A DNA stretch of 64,000 bases from G965240465 sp965249525 (GTDB lineage Bacteria; SAR324; JACQKK01): contig OZ252237.1 of the NCBI GenBank assembly GCA_965249525.1, positions 1,488,001-1,552,000 on the forward strand, read 5' to 3'. The notes under the pieces are model-generated. The model was not told the DNA's origin. It searched no databases and saw only the letters and a program-made list of their open reading frames with translations. Shown in pieces: positions 36,300-45,427 of the stretch. A program made the translations under genes and the position numbers. How positions within the stretch are numbered: position 1 is the first letter of the stretch; each line of letters starts with the position of its first letter.

Positions 36300-36557
36300 A
36301 TGCCCATACCTGTAGAAGAACTGCAGCATTTATTGGAAGCGGCCTTTCCTGATGGCTCGGTGTTGCTGGAAAGTCCCATGCAGGACAACAACCATTTTCA
36401 ATGTATTGTGGTATCTGAACGTTTTGAAAATCAGTCCAGGGTGCGTCAGCATCAGATGGTGTATCAAGCATTGGGAGATAAACTGGGCAAAGAGGTGCAT
36501 GCGTTTTCCTTGCAGACGTACACTCCCACATCATGGAAAAAGGTGCAGGGTGAGTGA
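36300..36557 (+). CDS. BolA/IbaG-family protein
   Basis: This is an 85-aa protein with the BolA fold. It begins IPVEELQHLLEAAFPDG, carries NHFQCIVVSERFENQSRVRQHQMVYQAL at the position of the BolA core helix, and ends in HAFSLQTYTPTSW, the conserved LKT-type strand. The His in HFQC and in RQHQ match BolA positions that bridge [2Fe-2S] clusters with monothiol glutaredoxins. It resembles IbaG/YrbA more than BolA in length. GAAAGAG precedes the ATG at 36300. No glutaredoxin gene is adjacent. Confidence 0.85.
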   Translation: MPIPVEELQHLLEAAFPDGSVLLESPMQDNNHFQCIVVSERFENQSRVRQHQMVYQALGDKLGKEVHAFSLQTYTPTSWKKVQGE

Positions 36558-36626
36558 GGGGTTAAGCATGATAGCTGGCAGCAAAGCAAGTTTTCTGTGA
36601 TAGCAGTTGAGCAAGGGCTGAATGAG

Positions 36627-39398
36627 ATGTCCTTTACCTGGATTTTTGAGAAGGGGATTGGCTGGTTGTTGGTATGGGTGGGTTTGTGGGGATTTGTTGT
36701 TGGCGGTGGTGAGGTCAATGCGCAAGTTGTGGGAGGAGTAGCCCCGTTGAAAGGGAGAGAAATTGGGGAAGCAGGATTGGGGATAGAGGTGCTGTGGCAG
36801 AGGGGACAACGACGACAGCAAGAGGACGATTGGGCGGGGGCGCGGGAGGATTATCAAGCCGTGTTACGCTTTGCCCCTTCCCATGTGGGGGCGCGGTTGG
36901 GCTTGGCAGAAGAAGCGCTGGTAAGAAAGGATACGGAAGCTGCGCTGCTGCAGCTGCATTTGGCAGAACGTGTACAGCTGAACAATGCACAGTTGCATTG
37001 GCTGCGGGGACGGATATTGGAAGTACAAGGGAATCTGGTAGAAGCAGCGGATTCTTATAGAGAAGCATTGCACCATGATGCGGGCTTTTTGGAGGCACAG
37101 AAGGGCTTGGCAGGGGTGCTGCGTTCACTGCGAGGAAGGCGCAGTGTGGTGCAAAAAGCAGCAGAAAGATTTGAATTGACACCCACGTTGGCCAATTTAA
37201 CCCTGTTTGGTCAGCTGATTGTTCGCCACAGTACCCCGCAGCAAACCTTGTTGGAATTTGAACAACTGCGCAATCGCCACCCTGAACTAGCGGAGACAGA
37301 ATTGTGGGTGGCGCGGGCGTTTCATGGTTTGGGGCAAACAAAGATGGCGGTGGATGCGTATCGGCGGTATTTGCAGATTCGGCCGCGGGCGCATCGGGTA
37401 CATTTGCTATTGTTGAAATACCTGCAGCAAAGCGGCCAGCAGCATGAGGCTTGGTCAGAAGCCCAGCGGCTGGCACAGCTGGTGGCCAATCCTGTTCAGG
37501 GAGAATTTGCAGCAGATGCGGAGTTGGTGCAACAAGTGGGTTTGCTGCAAGCAGGATTAGCGATTGAATTGGGATACTTTGATAAAGTGGGAACACTTCT
37601 GCTGAAAGTGGATGCCGACAGCAAAGAAGCCGCACTGCCTGTGGAAACAGAGGTAGCAGCACTGTTTGGGCGAGTGCTAGCATTGCAGCCTGAAGCAGGA
37701 AATGTACACATATCTTATGGTGAATGGCTGCGCCGACATGGGTTGTGGTCTGAAGCCATCGCGGTGCTGACCCAAACTGGTTTGAGCAAAGCCAAGCTGC
37801 GCAGGCAGGTATTGGCAGAACTGGAACAACTTCCTAGAGAACAACTGGGCCCACAGCAGCAGGGATCCCGTCTACTGGGTTTGGCACGATTGGAATTAGC
37901 CAGTCGGCATTATGAATTAGCGGTAAAACATTTGCAGCGCATACCCTCTTCATGGGCTACGCAAGACGAAGTCTTGCTGCTGATGGCAGAAATCCTGCAA
38001 GCCAGTGGAGACCAGCAAGCCGCACAGCAGACATACACAGCCTATGTACAACTGTTTGATGGCCCAGAAAAAGCACTGGCATTGGCAGAAACTTTTTGGC
38101 TCCGTGGTCAACATGAACACGCCTTAAAACTCTGGCAGCCTCACTTAAAAGCACTCCCAACAATACGGCTGCAAGAACTGGGAAATTGGCTGCAACAGCA
38201 ACAACGCACCACAGAAGAAATCGCCTATCGCCGAGAATTGGCGGAACGCCATCCCCAAAAAATTCCCAATCTCCAACGTTTGGCAGAACTGCTCACAGCA
38301 AAACAAGACCCCCAAGCCCTCACTTACTGGGAAAAATCTCTCACAGCACAGCCTTACTCGCACCACCTGCTGCTGCAAACCGCACACGCACACGCCCAGT
38401 GGGGAGAACCCAAGCGTGAAATCACATTGCTACAACGCGCAGACAATCTCCAACCCCTGCCTCTCCATCTGGCAACCAAACTTGCACGTGGACACCTAAA
38501 ACAAAAAGTACTCCCCCAAGCACTCCAGCAATACTGGAAAATTTATCAACGCAAACCCAACTCCTCAGAAGCGCAAAAACAACTTATCGAACTCACTTTG
38601 CGCACACCCGCTCATACCGAAATCCGCCTCGCCGCAGCCTCGCTGGCACAAAAATCCCAACTGCTGCCACAAGCAGCAGAATTGATGCGCTTAGCACTTG
38701 AAAACCATCCAGAACTCCTCACCCAAAGAATCCAACTCGCACGCCTATACCTCAGGCTGCAACAACCGCTAAATGCCGAATCCTCCCTGCTCCAACAACC
38801 CCCTCCACTTCCCAAAAACTCCAACCGCAATCAACAAAATCAAATCCAAAAGCTGCAACGACAACAGCTGCAATTGCTGCTGCAAATCCAACGCAACCTT
38901 CATCGCCAACAACCACGCCTGCAAACCCTGCAACAACTGCTGGCATTAACACCCAACAGCCCTTCCCTCAACAAAGAAACCGGCCTGCTACTGCTGGAAC
39001 TCAACCACCCCCGACAAGCACATCCCTACTTGCTGCAAGCCTTGCAATACACACCAAAAGATGCTCAACTCCTGCAAACTCTGCTTGCCCTAGAAACTTC
39101 TCTGCAACTCCCCAAACTAGCTGCCAAACGCCTGGAAACACTGCTGAAAATCTTCCCCGAACGACATCACCTCCGCTTTCAACTGGTAGATTTGCTTGCC
39201 TCACAAAAACGCTGGAGAACTGCTAATAAACAACTGGAAAGCCTGATACACCTCCGTCCCATAGATCCCCAACTGCGCCAACGATCGGTGGTCTTCTACC
39301 TCAAACGCTTCCAACGCACCAAAGCCAAAAAACACTACCTGGTATTGAAAAAAATCAGCCCCTCGCATGCCAGCTCACTGGCAAGACATTTTGAGTAA
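36627..39398 (+). CDS. Large exported tetratricopeptide-repeat protein
   Basis: This 923-aa protein has an N-terminal hydrophobic signal segment (IGWLLVWVGLWGFVVGGG) and then TPR-type helix pairs along nearly the whole chain (for example RGQRRQQEDDWAGAREDYQAVL, and LVEAADSYREAL near 125). It is probably periplasmic or outer-membrane-associated, like PEP-CTERM-system or secretion TPR scaffolds; the exact role is unknown. ATG 36627 is preferred over GTG 36597. The first half of the coding strand is G-rich and the second half strongly C/A-rich and Gln/Pro-rich, a clear switch within one gene near 38050. A DUF2333 gene follows. Confidence 0.8.
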   Translation: MSFTWIFEKGIGWLLVWVGLWGFVVGGGEVNAQVVGGVAPLKGREIGEAGLGIEVLWQRGQRRQQEDDWAGAREDYQAVLRFAPSHVGARLGLAEEALVRKDTEAALLQLHLAERVQLNNAQLHWLRGRILEVQGNLVEAADSYREALHHDAGFLEAQKGLAGVLRSLRGRRSVVQKAAERFELTPTLANLTLFGQLIVRHSTPQQTLLEFEQLRNRHPELAETELWVARAFHGLGQTKMAVDAYRRYLQIRPRAHRVHLLLLKYLQQSGQQHEAWSEAQRLAQLVANPVQGEFAADAELVQQVGLLQAGLAIELGYFDKVGTLLLKVDADSKEAALPVETEVAALFGRVLALQPEAGNVHISYGEWLRRHGLWSEAIAVLTQTGLSKAKLRRQVLAELEQLPREQLGPQQQGSRLLGLARLELASRHYELAVKHLQRIPSSWATQDEVLLLMAEILQASGDQQAAQQTYTAYVQLFDGPEKALALAETFWLRGQHEHALKLWQPHLKALPTIRLQELGNWLQQQQRTTEEIAYRRELAERHPQKIPNLQRLAELLTAKQDPQALTYWEKSLTAQPYSHHLLLQTAHAHAQWGEPKREITLLQRADNLQPLPLHLATKLARGHLKQKVLPQALQQYWKIYQRKPNSSEAQKQLIELTLRTPAHTEIRLAAASLAQKSQLLPQAAELMRLALENHPELLTQRIQLARLYLRLQQPLNAESSLLQQPPPLPKNSNRNQQNQIQKLQRQQLQLLLQIQRNLHRQQPRLQTLQQLLALTPNSPSLNKETGLLLLELNHPRQAHPYLLQALQYTPKDAQLLQTLLALETSLQLPKLAAKRLETLLKIFPERHHLRFQLVDLLASQKRWRTANKQLESLIHLRPIDPQLRQRSVVFYLKRFQRTKAKKHYLVLKKISPSHASSLARHFE

Positions 39399-39489
39399 CA
39401 ACCTCATAGCCCAATCTTTGCTATCTTCAAACATCCCCCATACAATTCGCCCACCAACCCAACAACAAAGACCCCCTGTGATAACCAAC

Positions 39490-40368
39490 ATGATGAAAAT
39501 CCTTCGCCTGCTGCTAGTGCTGATAGCCTTCTGGGGTTTGGCTATGGGAATTATCAGCCGCAGACCCGAGCCCCCTTTAATTCTACCCGCTGAACCCCCA
39601 GGCAATGCCACCCTCTCCATGCTGGCCAACTTGATGCACCAACAACTCAAACCACCCGGCGGCTGGCTTCCCAACGATAGCTCCATCGGACCAGGCAAAT
39701 GGCTTGACAATGCCACCCATGAACAACTGGGCATGCTCAGTGTCATGCGTCCTCTGCTAAAAGCCCTGCGCGATTACGCCACACGACCCCATCCCCAAGC
39801 TCCCATTAATCGTGAAATAGATCTGGCTTACTCTTCATGGTCTGTCGACCCACAACGCTGGTCTAACCCTTCCGCCGAACGCCTTTATGCACGAGGCATA
39901 GATTCCATCAACCGCTACCGCAGCAGCCTAGAAAACAACCAAGTCAACTTCCTTATTACATCCCAAAGCTTGCAGGCATCCCTCACAGCACTGGCACAAA
40001 TCCTCAACACACATGCACAATCCCTTGCTCCCACATCTCTGGCAAAACTGCCCTCCCAGCAAATAGACGATCGCTTCTACCAAACACGCGGCGCTATACG
40101 CACAGCACATCTCCTCATAAAAACCCTCAACGCAGATTTCCAAATCCTTCTCAACCAACCCCATAACGCCAATGTCCAGCAACTCCTCCAACAAACAGAA
40201 CAATTACTACAAGATGCAGACTTCAAACCCCTCATCATCACCAAAGGACAAGGCCCCAGCCTCACCGCCAACCACAACCAACGAATCAGAGTCCCCCTCA
40301 TCAATGCTATCCAAACCCTAGAACAAATCCCTTCCTCATTAGCCCAAGCTAGCAGCTCCTCTCCCTAA
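39490..40368 (+). CDS. DUF2333-family membrane-anchored protein
   Basis: This is a 292-aa protein beginning with a short basic start and one membrane helix (MMKILRLLLVLIAFWGLAMG). The core matches what I recall of DUF2333: PPGGWLPNDSSIGPGKWLDN, then MRPLLKALRDYATRP, REIDLAYSSWSVDPQRWSNPS and AERLYARGIDSINRYRSSL. The family has no assigned function and occurs mainly in gammaproteobacteria and relatives. It lies 91 nt after the TPR gene and before msrP on the same strand. Start 39490 is chosen because the membrane helix begins there; the upstream in-frame part is an unlikely leader. Confidence 0.75.
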   Translation: MMKILRLLLVLIAFWGLAMGIISRRPEPPLILPAEPPGNATLSMLANLMHQQLKPPGGWLPNDSSIGPGKWLDNATHEQLGMLSVMRPLLKALRDYATRPHPQAPINREIDLAYSSWSVDPQRWSNPSAERLYARGIDSINRYRSSLENNQVNFLITSQSLQASLTALAQILNTHAQSLAPTSLAKLPSQQIDDRFYQTRGAIRTAHLLIKTLNADFQILLNQPHNANVQQLLQQTEQLLQDADFKPLIITKGQGPSLTANHNQRIRVPLINAIQTLEQIPSSLAQASSSSP

Positions 40369-40419
40369 ACCACTACCCACAAAATATCCTCCAAATTCCT
40401 GTCATACCGCTACCCAAAA

Positions 40420-40439
40420 CTGTGTTAGCATATACACAG
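40420..40439. promoter_or_regulatory. Inverted repeat upstream of msrP
   Basis: CTGTGT (40420-40425) and ACACAG (40434-40439) form a perfect 6-bp dyad around 8 nt, ending 31 nt before the msrP ATG. Its place suggests an operator; no regulator can be named from sequence. Confidence 0.4.
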
Positions 40440-40470
40440 ATTGGTTTCCCTCTATCCGTTGATGCGCTTT

Positions 40471-41451
40471 ATGGCTAATATTATCCTTCCCAAACAGTGG
40501 CAACTTCCTGAATCCGCCATAACGCCAGAACACATTTTTCTCCAAAGACGCCAATTGCTCAAAAATATGGGCTTTCTAGGCACAGGGGCACTGGCACTCA
40601 GTCTAGCACCATCCGCATATGCCCGCCTCACTGTAGAAGACACTCTCAAAAACTTAAAAACACTCCCCGCCAAAAAAAATTCCCGTTTCTCCGCTAAACG
40701 AAAAATCACTCCCCGACTCATCGCTGCCAAATACAACAACTTCTATGAATTCCACTCCCGAAAAAATATCTGGCCGCAGGCACAAAAACTTACCGTCCAA
40801 CCCTGGACTATCAAAGTAGATGGACTCGTTAGCAAACCACAAACCCTGGATATTGATAAACTTATCCGAATAATGCCCCTAGAAGAACGCATCTACCGTC
40901 TACGCTGTGTAGAAGCCTGGAGCATGGTGGTACCTTGGATAGGCTTCCCTCTCAAAGCCCTGCTCAAAAGGGTGCAACCACAAAGCAGCGCCCGCTTTGT
41001 ACAAATGCAAACCTTCCTCAGACCCCAAGAAGCTCCTGCACAATCCAAAAAAGGTTTCTTCGCTCCACAACCCTGGCCCTATACCGAAGGCCTTACCCTC
41101 GCCGAAGCAAACAATGACCTCGCCTTCTTGACCGTGGGCATCTATGGACAACAACTCCCAAAACAACACGGCTCACCTATCCGACTCGTCACCCCCTGGA
41201 AATACGGCTACAAAAGCATCAAATCCCTCGTCCGTATCACCCTCACCAGCAGACAACCAGCAACCTTCTGGAATACCCTAGCCCCGCAAGAATACGGCTT
41301 CTTTTCTAATGTAGACCCCCAAATACCCCACCCTCGCTGGTCACAAGCCTTTGAACGCGATATCGGTACAGAAGAACGCATTCCTACACAATACCTCAAC
41401 GGCTACCAAAACCTCGTTGGACACCTTTACAAAAGAGGGCAACAAGCTTAA
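40471..41451 (+). CDS. msrP: Protein-methionine-sulfoxide reductase, molybdopterin catalytic subunit
   Basis: This 326-aa periplasmic molybdoenzyme repairs oxidised methionine in exported proteins. The N-terminus has a twin-arginine signal (QRRQLLKNMGFLGTGALALS) processed near YARL. The sulfite-oxidase-type fold carries the Mo-ligand Cys in YRLRCVEAWSMVVPW and later LVTPWKYGYKSIKSLV. Length and order match E. coli MsrP/YedY (334). ATG 40471 is chosen because the Tat signal then has a normal length. The heme partner msrQ is not next to it. TatC for export is encoded at 20017-20757. Confidence 0.93.
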   Translation: MANIILPKQWQLPESAITPEHIFLQRRQLLKNMGFLGTGALALSLAPSAYARLTVEDTLKNLKTLPAKKNSRFSAKRKITPRLIAAKYNNFYEFHSRKNIWPQAQKLTVQPWTIKVDGLVSKPQTLDIDKLIRIMPLEERIYRLRCVEAWSMVVPWIGFPLKALLKRVQPQSSARFVQMQTFLRPQEAPAQSKKGFFAPQPWPYTEGLTLAEANNDLAFLTVGIYGQQLPKQHGSPIRLVTPWKYGYKSIKSLVRITLTSRQPATFWNTLAPQEYGFFSNVDPQIPHPRWSQAFERDIGTEERIPTQYLNGYQNLVGHLYKRGQQA

Positions 41452-41765
41452 ATCTTTTTCTTTAACTGCACTATAAACCCAAGGTTGCCTGCAGGGAGAT
41501 TACCTCCCCATATCTTCTCAGCAAATCCCTCCGCGCCTCATGAAAACCACCCTCTAGTAAAACCAACTGCTTTCCTATAGAAACAGACGCTTGGTGAGAA
41601 ATGTGCAAGGCAGGAAGATAGAGATTTTTCTTTTTATTTGACAAGCAGAGATGGTAGGGTGCAAAAAGAATATTTTTTTGGTTTTTATCAACATTGAGTC
41701 TTATTGTCGGGTTATGCTGCTTGGGTGCAGATATAAATAAGATAAGAATTATTTAAAAAATTGTC
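41452..41765. other. Intergenic stretch between msrP and a TerB/PH-like gene
   Basis: This 314-nt gap holds no gene I can support. It has a 5-bp hairpin GGGAG/CTCCC near 41493-41507 and an AT-rich second half with TTGACA at 41638-41643. No -10 hexamer stands at 16-18 nt from that box. No remnant of msrQ was recognised. Confidence 0.6.
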
Positions 41766-42536
41766 ATGTCCTCTCCAGATTTTTATAAAAGGCGCGAAAT
41801 CAAGAAAACAGTGATGGATGCCCTCGCAGACGGGATTTTGACCAACGAGGAAATTACCCAAATCAAGAAAATACAAGCTGATCTAGGTATTGAGGATGAA
41901 TATGTTGAAGAATTAATTAACGAGTATTTTGACGAGGCTATTCAGCCCGTCCTCCGACGGGTGCGGGATTCTAATCGTTTTAGCCCATATGATGAGAAGG
42001 AACTGAAGAAGTTAGAGCGCAATTTGCGCATCAACTCTTTCTTGGAAGAAGAGCTGAAAATTAGCCGCCGTTTGTGGGAATTAGAAAATTACGGTGAGTT
42101 CAAGCTGGAGCCGGTAGAATCAGGCATTAATCTTTCACCTGGTGAAATTTGTTATCATTTTAGTTTTTCCACTTGGATACAGTTGCGTCGCTTTCGCAAG
42201 AACGATGGCTTTGTTGGCGGCAATTTTGGTGATATCAGTTCTGCAGGTGTCCTGCGTTTACGAGTAGATCGCGCCCAAACTGCACCCTATAAAGATGATG
42301 ATGGGTTTTCTCATGAAGTGGCTCAGGGCACCTTTTACTTGACCAATAAGCGTATCTCGTTTGTGGGAAATAAGAAAACCATCCATCTGACCTATGCCAG
42401 GTTACAAAATTACGAACTTTACCAAGATGCCATACAAATCAACAAAATTAATGGCATGCCGGAAGTATTCAAAGTCAATTTTCTAGATATTGAATACCTG
42501 GATGCTATTTTACAAGTCATGTCTTTGAGGTTCTAA
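41766..42536 (+). CDS. Hypothetical protein with TerB-like helical N-terminus and PH-like C-terminus
   Basis: This is a 256-aa cytoplasmic protein without signal or membrane segment. Residues 1-105 are acidic helices (VMDALADGILTNEEITQIKK, ADLGIEDEYVEELINEYFDE) with the feel of TerB-type repeats. Residues about 185-256 (FYLTNKRISFVGNKKTIHLTYARL and what follows) resemble bacterial PH/GRAM-like domains that start with a T-N-K-R-I strand. The two parts together suggest a membrane- or lipid-associated adaptor; this is inference. The gene is more AT-rich than neighbours and stands alone between msrP and lipA. Confidence 0.7.
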   Translation: MSSPDFYKRREIKKTVMDALADGILTNEEITQIKKIQADLGIEDEYVEELINEYFDEAIQPVLRRVRDSNRFSPYDEKELKKLERNLRINSFLEEELKISRRLWELENYGEFKLEPVESGINLSPGEICYHFSFSTWIQLRRFRKNDGFVGGNFGDISSAGVLRLRVDRAQTAPYKDDDGFSHEVAQGTFYLTNKRISFVGNKKTIHLTYARLQNYELYQDAIQINKINGMPEVFKVNFLDIEYLDAILQVMSLRF

Positions 42537-42716
42537 CAGTCCCCAACAAGAAGCATTTGCCCTCTTTGTTGCAAAAGACATTTTTTGAAAGCAGATTTTT
42601 ACCACAGCTGAATAAGTTGGATAAGATGTGCTTCCAGCTTTTTGTTTTTTATGCTGTTTTCTTTCTTTCCAAGCTTTAGCAACAGCTAAAATTAGATATG
42701 CCATTGGATTATCACC

Positions 42717-43646
42717 ATGTCTTTTTATCATGCTACTAGCACCACACCAGAACCTGAACGCAAACCGCAATGGCTAAAAGTGCCAGTGCCCACTGGCGAA
42801 CGCTATAACTGGATTCGTCAACGCGCTCGCAGTCTCAACCTGCACACTGTTTGCGAAGAAGCCCGCTGTCCCAATATCAGCGAATGCTGGAACGGCGGTA
42901 CCGCCACCTTTATGCTCATGGGCGATACCTGCACCAGGGGCTGCCGCTTTTGTTCAGTAAAAACTGCTCGGCGTCCCAATCCCCTAGATAATCAAGAACC
43001 AATCCATATCGCAGAAACCATTCGTGCCATGGAGCTGGATTACGTGGTGCTCACCTCAGTCAACCGTGATGACCTCCCAGATCAAGGCGCCTGCCATTTT
43101 GCAGAAACCATCCAACGCACCCAGCTTGCCAACCCCAATCTTCTAATTGAAGTACTCATCCCTGATTTCCAAGGCCGCATGCATGATGTGGAAACCATCT
43201 TGCGCGCCAAACCTGCCGTGCTGGCACATAATGTGGAAACCATTGAACGACTTACTTCCAAAGTCAGAGACCCGCGCGCCTCCTTTGAACAATCCCTCGC
43301 CGTTCTCAGCCATACCAAAGGTTTCAATCCAAAAATGAAAACCAAATCCTCACTCATGCTCGGCTTAGGAGAAACCGAAAATGAAACCCTGCAAGCCATG
43401 CGAGCATTGCGTGCGGTTGATGTGGATTTTCTCACCATTGGACAATACCTCCAGCCAGATAAACACAAGCTCAAAGTCCACTCCTTCGTTCACCCAGAAC
43501 ACTTCCAGACCCTTCAAGAAAAAGGACTGGGTATGGGCTTCGCTTATGTCGCCTCAGGACCACTAGTCCGCAGTTCCTACCGCGCCGCCGAATTCTACAT
43601 CACCCAACAGCTGCGTTCTCAAGCCTCCCCCAATCTCAACAGCTAA
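42717..43646 (+). CDS. lipA: Lipoyl synthase
   Basis: This 309-aa radical-SAM enzyme inserts two sulfurs into protein-bound octanoate to make lipoate. The auxiliary cluster cysteines are in CEEARCPNISECW and the radical-SAM CxxxCxxC in DTCTRGCRFCSVKTA. TSVNRDDLPDQGA and LMLGLGETENE are also diagnostic. Length matches E. coli LipA (321). LipB is not adjacent. It precedes scpB with 141 nt between, on the same strand, and probably is transcribed alone. Confidence 0.97.
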   Translation: MSFYHATSTTPEPERKPQWLKVPVPTGERYNWIRQRARSLNLHTVCEEARCPNISECWNGGTATFMLMGDTCTRGCRFCSVKTARRPNPLDNQEPIHIAETIRAMELDYVVLTSVNRDDLPDQGACHFAETIQRTQLANPNLLIEVLIPDFQGRMHDVETILRAKPAVLAHNVETIERLTSKVRDPRASFEQSLAVLSHTKGFNPKMKTKSSLMLGLGETENETLQAMRALRAVDVDFLTIGQYLQPDKHKLKVHSFVHPEHFQTLQEKGLGMGFAYVASGPLVRSSYRAAEFYITQQLRSQASPNLNS

Positions 43647-43650
43647 TCAC

Positions 43651-43677
43651 TTGCCTTAAAAAAAATCATGTTATAAT
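43651..43677 (+). promoter_or_regulatory. Candidate promoter for scpB
   Basis: TTGCCT (43651-43656) and a perfect TATAAT (43672-43677) stand 15 nt apart in the gap between lipA and scpB. The spacer is short, so confidence is moderate. scpB starts 110 nt downstream. Confidence 0.4.
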
Positions 43678-43787
43678 CTCTAGCTTAATCCATTACAAAT
43701 TCAAGGACTGATACCACGCTCTCTTTCTGGCAACCCCATCTCCTCAATATATCGCCAGAAATCAAAACTTCCCAGGAGCATAAGGGA

Positions 43788-44357
43788 ATGGAAAACAACA
43801 AATTCACCAAAATCCTAGAAGCTCTGTTGTTCTCCAATTCAGAGCCCCTCTCTACCACCGTATTGGCCCGCATCATCGGACAAAACATCAAGCCCAGCAC
43901 CATCAGCCTGCTGGCAAAACAACTCAACCAAACCTATCAAGAAACGGAACGCTCCTTCTCCATCGCGCAAACCGGCGACCAACTTCAAATGCGCACCCTG
44001 CCCATATACCAAACCTGGCTGGAAAAATCCCAACCACTCAAACCCATCAAAATTTCCTCAGCAGCCTTAGAAGTACTGGCTGTTATCGCCTATCGCCAAC
44101 CCACCACACGCGCAGATATAGAATTCATGCGAGGCGTTGATGCCAGCCACACCCTCAAAGGTCTGCTAGATAAAAACCTCATCAAAATCGCAGGAAAAGC
44201 CCACTCACCAGGCAGACCCCTGCTCTACAAAACTTCTAGAAAATTCCTCAGCCTTTTCAGCCTCCAATCCCTTCAAGATCTCCCATCCCTGCAAGATCTA
44301 GACTGGTCCAACACCTCCCAACAACCACACCTGCCACCAAAAATAGAAGCCCAGTAG
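43788..44357 (+). CDS. scpB: Segregation and condensation protein B
   Basis: This 189-aa protein joins ScpA and SMC in the bacterial condensin. Two winged-helix domains are visible: ILEALLFSNSEPLS at the N-terminus and the diagnostic ALEVLAVIAYRQPTTRADIEFMRGVD in the second, followed by GRPLLYKTSRKFL. The tail has a short repeated SLQDL element (LQSLQDLPSLQDL) and is disordered. AGGAG lies about 15 nt before the ATG, with AAGGGA nearer. scpA is not adjacent in this window, unlike the common scpA-scpB pairing. Confidence 0.93.
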   Translation: MENNKFTKILEALLFSNSEPLSTTVLARIIGQNIKPSTISLLAKQLNQTYQETERSFSIAQTGDQLQMRTLPIYQTWLEKSQPLKPIKISSAALEVLAVIAYRQPTTRADIEFMRGVDASHTLKGLLDKNLIKIAGKAHSPGRPLLYKTSRKFLSLFSLQSLQDLPSLQDLDWSNTSQQPHLPPKIEAQ

Positions 44358-44437
44358 CACTGCAGCCCCATTATGTCTCCTATGAGAAGATTGGCATCCC
44401 GCTGCCGAGGGACTGCAGACATGGGAGAATGTGTTCA

Positions 44438-45412
44438 TCACAAAACTTGTTGAAGCCATTGCTTCATGGTGTTGAGCATGGCTTGTGTGGAAAGTTGCTG
44501 GATATTGTTAGTTTCTATGGTTTGGTGTTGTGGAGAATGGGGCGGTGTCCAGTGTTGTGCCTGTTGGTTGAGGAAGGGTGCGAGGGTGGGAGTCTTTAGG
44601 GCGATGGCGATGTGTCTGGGGCCGTTGTCGTTGCCGATGAAGAGGCTAGCGTGTGCCAGGATAGCAGCAAAGTCCAGCAGTTTTTGGGGGAGAAGCAGGG
44701 TGTAAGGGGTGTGGGTGTGTTGTGCCATTTGCTGGGCGTAGGGGAGTTCATGGTTTCCGTAGGCGATGAGGATTTGAAATTGGTGGGTTTGTGCCAGGTA
44801 ATTGGCGAGGTGTGCAAACCTATGAGGAGGCCAGCGTTTGTAACCTTTGCGAGAGACGGGAGAAAAGACGGCGAGTGGTTGTTGGGGATTTATTTTGAGG
44901 GAGCGGAGTTGTTGGTTAGTCGTTTGCCGATGGTTGGGGGGCAGGGCGATTTCTAATTGGGGTTGGGGGAGGGGTATATTGAACGGCTGGAGAAGTGCGG
45001 CTTTATGGAGTGCGCTATAGGGGTGCTGCTGTGGCAGGGAGATGCGATGGGTATAAGCGATTTGTCGTTGACGGAAGTTGAAACCAATGCGTGTGGGGGC
45101 TTTGCTGAGGAGTGTGAGGATGGCGGAGCGTGGATTGCCGAAGCAATCAATCACGACTTGGTAGCATTGCTGCCGAAGTTGTTGGATAAGGCGTAGGAGT
45201 TGGAGGGGAGAGGGTTGAGCGGGAGCGGTAATGGTTTGGTGAAGATGGGGGTGGTGGGCGAAGAGCTGGGAGGCTGGAGGTTCACTAAGTAAGTCTATTT
45301 GGGCTTGTGGAAAGGTTTGTGCGAGGGCGCGGATAGCAGGGGTGGTCATCAAGACATCGCCAATACGGCGCAGTTGGATAACCAATATGCGTTGGGGCGG
45401 GGGGATAGTCAT
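44438..45412 (-). CDS. Glycosyltransferase family 9 (heptosyltransferase-like)
   Basis: This is a 324-aa protein with the GT9/GT-B fold used by WaaC, WaaF and WaaQ in lipopolysaccharide core synthesis. The N-terminus RILVIQLRRIGDVLMTTPAIRAL is characteristic, as are VIDCFGNPRSAILT and the C-terminal ASLFIGNDNGPRHIAIAL, which binds the nucleotide-sugar. It follows lpxB by 15 nt, supporting an LPS role. The acceptor sugar cannot be told from sequence. It is the last gene of a minus-strand run from rpoZ; the coding strand is very C-rich. Confidence 0.88.
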   Translation of the reverse strand: MTIPPPQRILVIQLRRIGDVLMTTPAIRALAQTFPQAQIDLLSEPPASQLFAHHPHLHQTITAPAQPSPLQLLRLIQQLRQQCYQVVIDCFGNPRSAILTLLSKAPTRIGFNFRQRQIAYTHRISLPQQHPYSALHKAALLQPFNIPLPQPQLEIALPPNHRQTTNQQLRSLKINPQQPLAVFSPVSRKGYKRWPPHRFAHLANYLAQTHQFQILIAYGNHELPYAQQMAQHTHTPYTLLLPQKLLDFAAILAHASLFIGNDNGPRHIAIALKTPTLAPFLNQQAQHWTPPHSPQHQTIETNNIQQLSTQAMLNTMKQWLQQVL

Positions 45413-45427
45413 GATAGCGGCGAAATT

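Noticed and set aside
36715..37683. Long minus-strand frame of 322 residues
   Set aside because: It is the complement of the TPR gene; Pro/Leu-rich translation without domain pattern, produced by the G-rich coding strand.
41638..41643. TTGACA promoter for the TerB/PH-like gene
   Set aside because: No -10 hexamer at 15-19 nt; the match to consensus is limited to one box.
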